Part shown: one piece after another, positions 59,573 to 64,000 of the stretch | Numbering within the stretch: position 1 is the stretch's first letter | How the letters are laid out: every line of letters starts with the position of its first letter | Origin: CAG-791 sp963650385 | GTDB lineage: Bacteria; Bacillota; Clostridia; Lachnospirales; Lachnospiraceae | Assembly (NCBI GenBank): GCA_963650385.1 | Contig: CAVJLL010000007.1 | Span: 1-64,000 of the forward strand | Length of the DNA stretch: 64,000 nucleotides | Direction of reading: 5' to 3' | Notes under the pieces: model-generated | Seen by the model: only the letters and a program-made list of their open reading frames with translations | Database searches by the model: none | What the model was told of the DNA's origin: nothing | Made by a program: the position numbers and the translations under genes

Positions 59573-60793
59573 TTATTTCACTACAGTGAAGTCAACTACG
59601 GCTACGCTCTCCATGTCCGCAATCTTATCACGGATTTCATCTTCCTCTGCGCCGGCCAACTTTCCTTCCGTCTCGATCTCGACGGTTCCGTCTGCCTTAT
59701 TCGTGATGGTACCGCGGTTGGTGAAGGCCAGTCCGTATTTGCCGTCCGAATTCTGTTCCACCTTCATCTCGCCATACTGAACCATGTTGCAGTTGTACAG
59801 GATGCCGTTCTCGCAGCGGATCGGGTAGCCGGTTCCGCCGGTCATGACATTGCCCAGGTACTGCACCTTATCTCCGTTCTGTACGTACAGATAAGCGGTC
59901 AGGGATACGTTCTCTCCGTTATCCCACTGATAGGTGAAATCCGTTACGGCAAGAACATCGCCGTCATAGCCGTCAATCGTCAGCTTGGCATAGCCATAGC
60001 CCGCCGGGAGCTGTGCGAGGACATCGTCATACGATGCATACTCTGCGCCCCAGAACCGAACCGGTGTCTTCTCTCTTCCGGAGGCCAGAAGTGTCTCAAA
60101 CTCCTCATCCGTCGAAATGCCGGTGTCCTCCGAGGAGGTATTGATGTCGTCATTCTCCCGGACAAAGCCGCCGAAGGAAACCGTTCCGTCACTCTCGCTG
60201 TAGCGGCTGACATCCTTCGTATAGAAGAGGCCGTTGGTGTCCTTGCTGATCTTCATCTCGCCGTATTCATCCGCGCTGCACACATAGAGGACGCCGTCCT
60301 CGCAGCGAATCGGATCGTCCTTTCCGCCCGCGGAAAAGGCATTGCCGACATTCGTAAGCTTGCCGTCGCTGTCATAGGCATACAGGCTGACGCTCGATGC
60401 GGCGGCTGTCGTGTCATCCAGGGAATACAGCGTATCGGTAACTGCCAGAACATACGCGGTCGAGCCGTCCAGAGAAATGTAGGCAAAGCCCTCATTGTCT
60501 CCGCTTAAATAGCTGAGAACTTCCGCGTAGGAATCAAACTTATCAATTCCTGCCTGCTCCTGGATAAAGTCAGACGGGATAAAGCCTTCCTCGTACTCCT
60601 CTGCCTCAGCAGGCTCCGTTTCAGCCGCTTCGGAAGTCTCCTCCGCCGCCTCAGTATCCGCTGTTTCTGCCGACTCTGCCGTATCCTCTGTACTTGCACT
60701 TGCGGCCGGAGCAGTGCTCTCTGCGCTGCCGCACCCTGCGAGCAATGTTCCCATCATCGCTGCCGTCAGTACCATTACCATCTGTTTTTTCAT
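59573..60793 (-). CDS. lipoprotein with two homologous domains
   Basis: A 406-residue secreted lipoprotein. The signal peptide ends at Cys21 (LLAGC), followed by a Glu/Ala/Thr-rich linker to about residue 75. Two copies of an about 130-residue module follow: the first contains VLAVTDTLYSLDD and PIRCEDGVLYVCSADEYGEM, the second VLAVTDFTYQWDN and PIRCENGILYNCNMVQYGEM. No known domain is recognised. AAAGGAG precedes the ATG. Function unknown; a surface binding role is plausible. Confidence 0.82.
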   Translation of the reverse strand: MKKQMVMVLTAAMMGTLLAGCGSAESTAPAASASTEDTAESAETADTEAAEETSEAAETEPAEAEEYEEGFIPSDFIQEQAGIDKFDSYAEVLSYLSGDNEGFAYISLDGSTAYVLAVTDTLYSLDDTTAAASSVSLYAYDSDGKLTNVGNAFSAGGKDDPIRCEDGVLYVCSADEYGEMKISKDTNGLFYTKDVSRYSESDGTVSFGGFVRENDDINTSSEDTGISTDEEFETLLASGREKTPVRFWGAEYASYDDVLAQLPAGYGYAKLTIDGYDGDVLAVTDFTYQWDNGENVSLTAYLYVQNGDKVQYLGNVMTGGTGYPIRCENGILYNCNMVQYGEMKVEQNSDGKYGLAFTNRGTITNKADGTVEIETEGKLAGAEEDEIRDKIADMESVAVVDFTVVK

Positions 60794-60907
60794 AATGTTG
60801 TCTCCTTTCCGCATTCTTTTTCATGAGCGGTATCGGTCAAAGCTTCGTACGAAAAGCTTTATGCAATAACTTCATGCAAGAGTCTCATACGAAAAAGCTT
60901 TGGTTCA

Positions 60908-62074
60908 TTATACCGTATTTCTATGGTTTGCGGATAGTGTGAGTTTCTTTCCCTTCTGAATGACGTGCCGCAGCTCTAGCTGCGAATCCACCAGCAGAAC
61001 ATTCCCATAGCAGCCCTCTGCAATTCTCCCGTAGTCCCTGTCCGCGCCAATGGATTTCGCCGGATTCTCTGCTGCCGCGCGAACCGCCGCCTCCAAAGGA
61101 ACTCCCGCCTTCCGCACACAGACCTTCATGCAGTCATACAGATTTGTCACACTGCCGGCAATGGTTCCCGGGGCGCCGGTCAGAACCGCTTTGTTCCCTC
61201 TTACCGTTACTGCCTGACCGCCGAGCTGGTACACTCCGTCTCCCAGTCCTGTCGCCTCCATGCTGTCCGAAATCAGAATCATCTTCTCCTCGCCGAACAT
61301 GCGGAAGGCGGCACGGATCATCGCCGGATGCACATGACTGCCGTCTGCAATCAGCTCCGCCTCTGCTCCCGCCTCCATCGCTGCCGGAATGGGGCCCGGC
61401 TCCCGGTGCTGCAGACCCGGCATGGCATTAAACAGATGCGTCACATGGCTTGCACCTTTGGCAAAGGCGGCCTTTGCCGTCTCATAGCTGCACGCGGTAT
61501 GTGCAAGCGATATTCGCACGTCACCGGCACAGTTCTCAATAAACTCCATTGCTCCGGGCTCCTCCGGTGCAAGGTCCACGAGCCTTATAAGCCCGCCGCT
61601 TTTCTCCTGCAGCCGCCGGAACATTCCTTCGTCCGCCGGCAGGATGTAGCCCGGATTCTGTGCACCGGCCTTCCTCGGGCTGATGAATGGTCCCTCCATG
61701 TTGATGCCGATCAGGTCTGCCCCTGTTTCCGCGTGATATGCCGCTGCCTTCTGCATAATGCCGCTGAGAATCTCTTCGCTGTAAGACATCGTCGCAGGAC
61801 AGATGGCCAGAATGCCGTTCCCGGCCTCATATTCTGCGATTTTCTGCAGCTCCTGCTGTGAGGCCTGACAGAAATCGTATCCGACTGCTCCGTGAAAATG
61901 AATGTCAACAAGCCCCGGAATCGCATACAGTCCGCCGGCGTCGATGCTGTCCTCTCCCTCCTCTGCAGCAAGAGGCTCCCTCGAGACCTGCCGGATCCGC
62001 GTATCCGCTATCCGAACATCTGCCCGCTTAAACGCGTGCTCTGCGGTATATACATACGCATTGTGAATAACCAT
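60908..62074 (-). CDS. nagA: N-acetylglucosamine-6-phosphate deacetylase
   Basis: A 388-residue amidohydrolase that makes glucosamine-6-phosphate. The metal-binding HFH is His59/His61 in DIHFHGAVG, then GINMEGPFIS with the metal Glu, LAHTACSYE, HLFNAMPG and the catalytic Asp in ISDSMEATG. The start at 62074 matches the family; GGGG lies 6 nt upstream. No nagB is adjacent. The neighbouring lipoprotein gene downstream is separated by 114 bp. Confidence 0.94.
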   Translation of the reverse strand: MVIHNAYVYTAEHAFKRADVRIADTRIRQVSREPLAAEEGEDSIDAGGLYAIPGLVDIHFHGAVGYDFCQASQQELQKIAEYEAGNGILAICPATMSYSEEILSGIMQKAAAYHAETGADLIGINMEGPFISPRKAGAQNPGYILPADEGMFRRLQEKSGGLIRLVDLAPEEPGAMEFIENCAGDVRISLAHTACSYETAKAAFAKGASHVTHLFNAMPGLQHREPGPIPAAMEAGAEAELIADGSHVHPAMIRAAFRMFGEEKMILISDSMEATGLGDGVYQLGGQAVTVRGNKAVLTGAPGTIAGSVTNLYDCMKVCVRKAGVPLEAAVRAAAENPAKSIGADRDYGRIAEGCYGNVLLVDSQLELRHVIQKGKKLTLSANHRNTV

Positions 62075-62130
62075 ACATTTCCCCGCCCTGCGGCACTTCC
62101 GCCGCCTCCTGTTTCGCACCTTGGACTCCC

Positions 62131-62186
62131 GCCAATTTCAATCGTGAATATGCATGCAGGCAGAGAGTTCACATTGAAAATTTGGC
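62131..62186. repeat. dispersed repeat family 2, palindromic copy
   Basis: GCCAATTTCAATCGTGAA and TTCACATTGAAAATTTGGC form an imperfect inverted repeat. The right half read on the minus strand resembles 20831-20860. It lies between nagA and the DMT transporter gene. Confidence 0.6.
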
Positions 62187-62217
62187 AGGTGCAAAGCCGA
62201 TGCAAAAAGGTAATTAC

Positions 62218-63078
62218 TCAGAGCAGCATCATCAGTGTTCCGGCAACGATCAGCACCAGCCCCAACAGCGCCTTTTTCGAAAGCCGTTCGCCGAACACGA
62301 TTCCTGAAAAGCCGATGGATACCAGAATGCTCAGCTTATCGATGGGAACCACCACACTGGCAAAGCCGTCCTGCAGTGCCTTGTAATAGCACAGCCACGA
62401 CGCGCCGGTCGCAAGACCGGAGAGACAGATAAAACTCAGTTCCCCTCTGGGAATCTCCCGCAGCGTATGCTGTTTGCCCTTGATAAATACGATCAGCCAT
62501 GCCATAACCAGCACAACGCCGGTGCGGATCGCCGTGCCGAGATTGGACTCCACACCTTCAATGCCGATCTTGCCCAGAATCGATGTCAGAGAGGCAAAGA
62601 CCGCCGAAAGGACTGCATACAAGAGCCAGCTTTTCTTCTCCGTCTTGTCTTTATCCGACGCCTTCTTCTCGATCATCAGGAAGGTCCCGGCTCCGATCAG
62701 AATCACTGCCAGTCCCTTCAGCCACGAAACCGGCTCTCCCAGGAAGATCAGTGCCAGCAGAATGGTGAGGATGGTGCTGGATTTGTCAATCGGCACCACC
62801 TTGTTGACATCACCTGCCTGCAGCGCGCGGAAATAGCACAGCCACGATGCGCCGGTCGCAATGCCGGAGAGGACCAGGAAGATCCATGTCTTCGCACTAA
62901 GAGACGTAATCGTACCGAAGCTGCCGACGATTGCCACCATCAGCCACGAAAAAATCAGCACCACAATGGTCCGGATCGCCGTCGCCGCATCCGAATCGGT
63001 TTTCCGGATGCCGCACTTTGCAAGCACTGCTGTCAGACCGGCAAACAGTGCAGAACCAAACGCACATAAAATCCACAT
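62218..63078 (-). CDS. DMT-superfamily transporter with two EamA domains
   Basis: A 286-residue membrane protein with ten helices in two homologous halves. GIATGASWLCYFRALQAGDV in the first is mirrored by GLATGASWLCYYKALQDG in the second, and VVPIDKSSTIL by VVPIDKLSIL. EamA proteins export amino acids or other metabolites or import sugars; the substrate is unknown. Its last residues and stop adjoin a sequence like repeat family 1 (62212-62226). Confidence 0.9.
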   Translation of the reverse strand: MWILCAFGSALFAGLTAVLAKCGIRKTDSDAATAIRTIVVLIFSWLMVAIVGSFGTITSLSAKTWIFLVLSGIATGASWLCYFRALQAGDVNKVVPIDKSSTILTILLALIFLGEPVSWLKGLAVILIGAGTFLMIEKKASDKDKTEKKSWLLYAVLSAVFASLTSILGKIGIEGVESNLGTAIRTGVVLVMAWLIVFIKGKQHTLREIPRGELSFICLSGLATGASWLCYYKALQDGFASVVVPIDKLSILVSIGFSGIVFGERLSKKALLGLVLIVAGTLMMLL

Positions 63079-63402
63079 AGCTTCTGCCTCCGTTCTTTTT
63101 CCTTATGCTTCTTTATTCCGACATTCGTAACTATTCCGAGCCCATTCGCAAAATCGCTTGGCTCTGAATAGTTACCGACATTCTATCACGCAGCGCAGCA
63201 ATTGGTTATACGCTGCCGTCCGATGCAATTTCCTCACCGGGCAACTGATCACCGTTCACTCGCCGGCCAGGCGACAATGTGACAGGTGATAAACAGATAG
63301 TACCTATTCAGAAAAAGGGACACAGCTGCTGCTGTGTCCCTCCTATAAGTATCATTGCATTCTCTTTTCGTGCCGCCTGCGCGCAGCAACCGGAATCGCA
63401 GA
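63079..63402. repeat. 324-bp spacer containing a full copy of repeat family 1
   Basis: GTAACTATTCCGAGCC (63127-63142) and GGCTCTGAATAGTTAC (63160-63175) form a 16-bp inverted repeat with one mismatch around a 17-nt loop. A degenerate core is also at 63299-63311, and a terminator at 63316-63341. I see no gene in the spacer. Confidence 0.75.
63316..63341 (-). terminator. terminator of the flavin oxidoreductase gene
   Basis: AGGGACACAGC and its complement form an 11-bp stem with a TGCT loop, followed on the minus strand by TTTTTC. Confidence 0.85.
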
Positions 63403-64000
63403 TCAGTCAAGCGCAAGTGCTGCAGCCAGTGCGTCTGCCGTTGCAATAACCGCATTTCCCGGAGCCTTGGCAGCCTCTCCGATCACGATGACCGTCTTTG
63501 CTGTCTTCTCGCAGGTCTCCTTCAGCGCTGCATTTGCGCGGGAGCCCATGGCCAGAACCACGTTGTCATACCCCCTGAGTGATCCCTCGCTGCCGTCAGC
63601 CAGCGTGTAATCCACGCCGTCGGTGTAGAACTGTCCGACCTTCGCGCCGGGGCAGAGCAGCACGTTGTGCTCCTCGAAGTTCTCGAACATGTAGCGGCGA
63701 TTCTCCTTGGTAACATCCTGTGCAATGATCGGCTTCATCTCGATGATGCCGACCTCATGGCCGCGCTCCGCAAGATACTCTGCCGCCTCGCAGCCAACCA
63801 TGCCGCCGCCGACAACCAGTACCTTCTTCCCGACGGTTCCCTTTCCTTCCAGAAGATCCTGCGCGGTAATATATCCGCACTCCTTCAGTCCCGGAATCGG
63901 CAGTACCAGCGGATTGGAGCCGGTTGCAAGAATGATGGCATCCGGGCCGAGCTCCTTCAGAAGCTCCTCGGTTGCCTCGGTGTTCACCCGAAGCTCCACA
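63403..64000 (-). CDS. FAD/NAD(P)-binding C-terminal part of an old-yellow-enzyme-type oxidoreductase (partial)
   Basis: Only the C-terminal about 199 residues are in the window; the frame is open at the right edge. The fragment has ATGSNPLVLPIPG, the dinucleotide-binding VVGGGMVGCEAAEYLAERGH and a closing VVIGEAAKAPGNA, as in NADH:flavin oxidoreductase/2-enoate reductase/2,4-dienoyl-CoA reductase proteins, where a TIM-barrel FMN domain precedes this part. The N-terminal domain lies beyond the window. Substrate unknown. Confidence 0.85.
   Translation of the reverse strand, partial: VELRVNTEATEELLKELGPDAIILATGSNPLVLPIPGLKECGYITAQDLLEGKGTVGKKVLVVGGGMVGCEAAEYLAERGHEVGIIEMKPIIAQDVTKENRRYMFENFEEHNVLLCPGAKVGQFYTDGVDYTLADGSEGSLRGYDNVVLAMGSRANAALKETCEKTAKTVIVIGEAAKAPGNAVIATADALAAALALD

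Noticed and set aside
1..64000. tRNA, rRNA, CRISPR, prophage or insertion-sequence content
   Set aside because: No cloverleaf-like or direct-repeat-spacer pattern and no transposase or phage gene was seen; spacers are short and are accounted for by promoters, hairpins and dispersed repeats.

Overview
The window looks like chromosomal DNA of a fairly GC-rich Firmicute of the Clostridia, most like a Lachnospiraceae member. The evidence is a set of gene clusters typical of that group: hrcA-grpE-dnaK-dnaJ behind a CIRCE operator, ireB-ruvX-(RNase J)-mltG-trmR, hprK-murB-rapZ-whiA-crh-like, a rhodanese-less ThiI beside a NifS-type desulfurase, a DUF6465 protein, a YitT protein and DUF1846. This is inference from gene content and order; no rRNA is present and I name no species. 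There are no tRNAs, rRNAs, CRISPR arrays, prophage genes or insertion sequences. Most genes lie on the minus strand; the plus-strand exceptions are 6643-6876, 37753-40339, 55723-57980 and 58636-59415.

Layout. 78-3667 (minus): ireB, ruvX, rnj, a short mltG homologue and trmR, read from a good promoter at 3745-3773. 3770-6504 (minus): mtaB translationally coupled to an orphan sugar-type binding lipoprotein. 6643-6876 (plus): an HPr-like protein without the phosphorylatable histidine. 7046-16643 (minus): promoter, CIRCE, hrcA, grpE, dnaK, dnaJ, prmA, rsmE, nifS-like, thiI. 16741-20644 (minus): DUF6465 protein, uppP, aminotransferase, GNAT. 20860-23886 (minus): ABC importer of the TrpXYZ/DUF-type binding-protein class. 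23966-32511 (minus): ftsH, uvrC, hprK, murB, rapZ, whiA and a Crh-like HPr homologue with Glu at position 15. 32705-37591 (minus): DUF1846, YitT, AlaX-like editing protein and NYN-LOTUS protein. 37753-40339 (plus): hypA, apt, exonuclease III and Mrp. 40378-47560 (minus): SDR, coaX and an oppABCDF operon. 47694-52875 (minus): a family-2 glycosidase, a DagK-type lipid kinase and a large soluble histidine-kinase-like protein. 53012-55561 (minus): a giant adenosine-deaminase-like protein with an extra C-terminal Rossmann-like domain. 55723-57980 (plus): a duplicated DUF1538 membrane protein overlapping a double PII protein. 58005-64000: LOG protein, glycosyltransferase, duplicated lipoprotein, nagA, DMT transporter and the end of a flavin oxidoreductase.

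How genes fit together. One long heat-shock operon joins chaperones, their repressor and several rRNA, protein and tRNA modification enzymes (PrmA, RsmE, NifS-ThiI). The hprK region pairs HPr kinase with an HPr-like target that can only be modified at Ser46. The most unusual loci are at 47.7-58.0 kb: the deaminase fusion, the kinase-like protein lacking its phospho-acceptor histidine, and the DUF1538-PII pair. Two small families of dispersed palindromic repeats sit between genes or exactly at gene 3' ends, in several cases supplying or abutting the stop codon.
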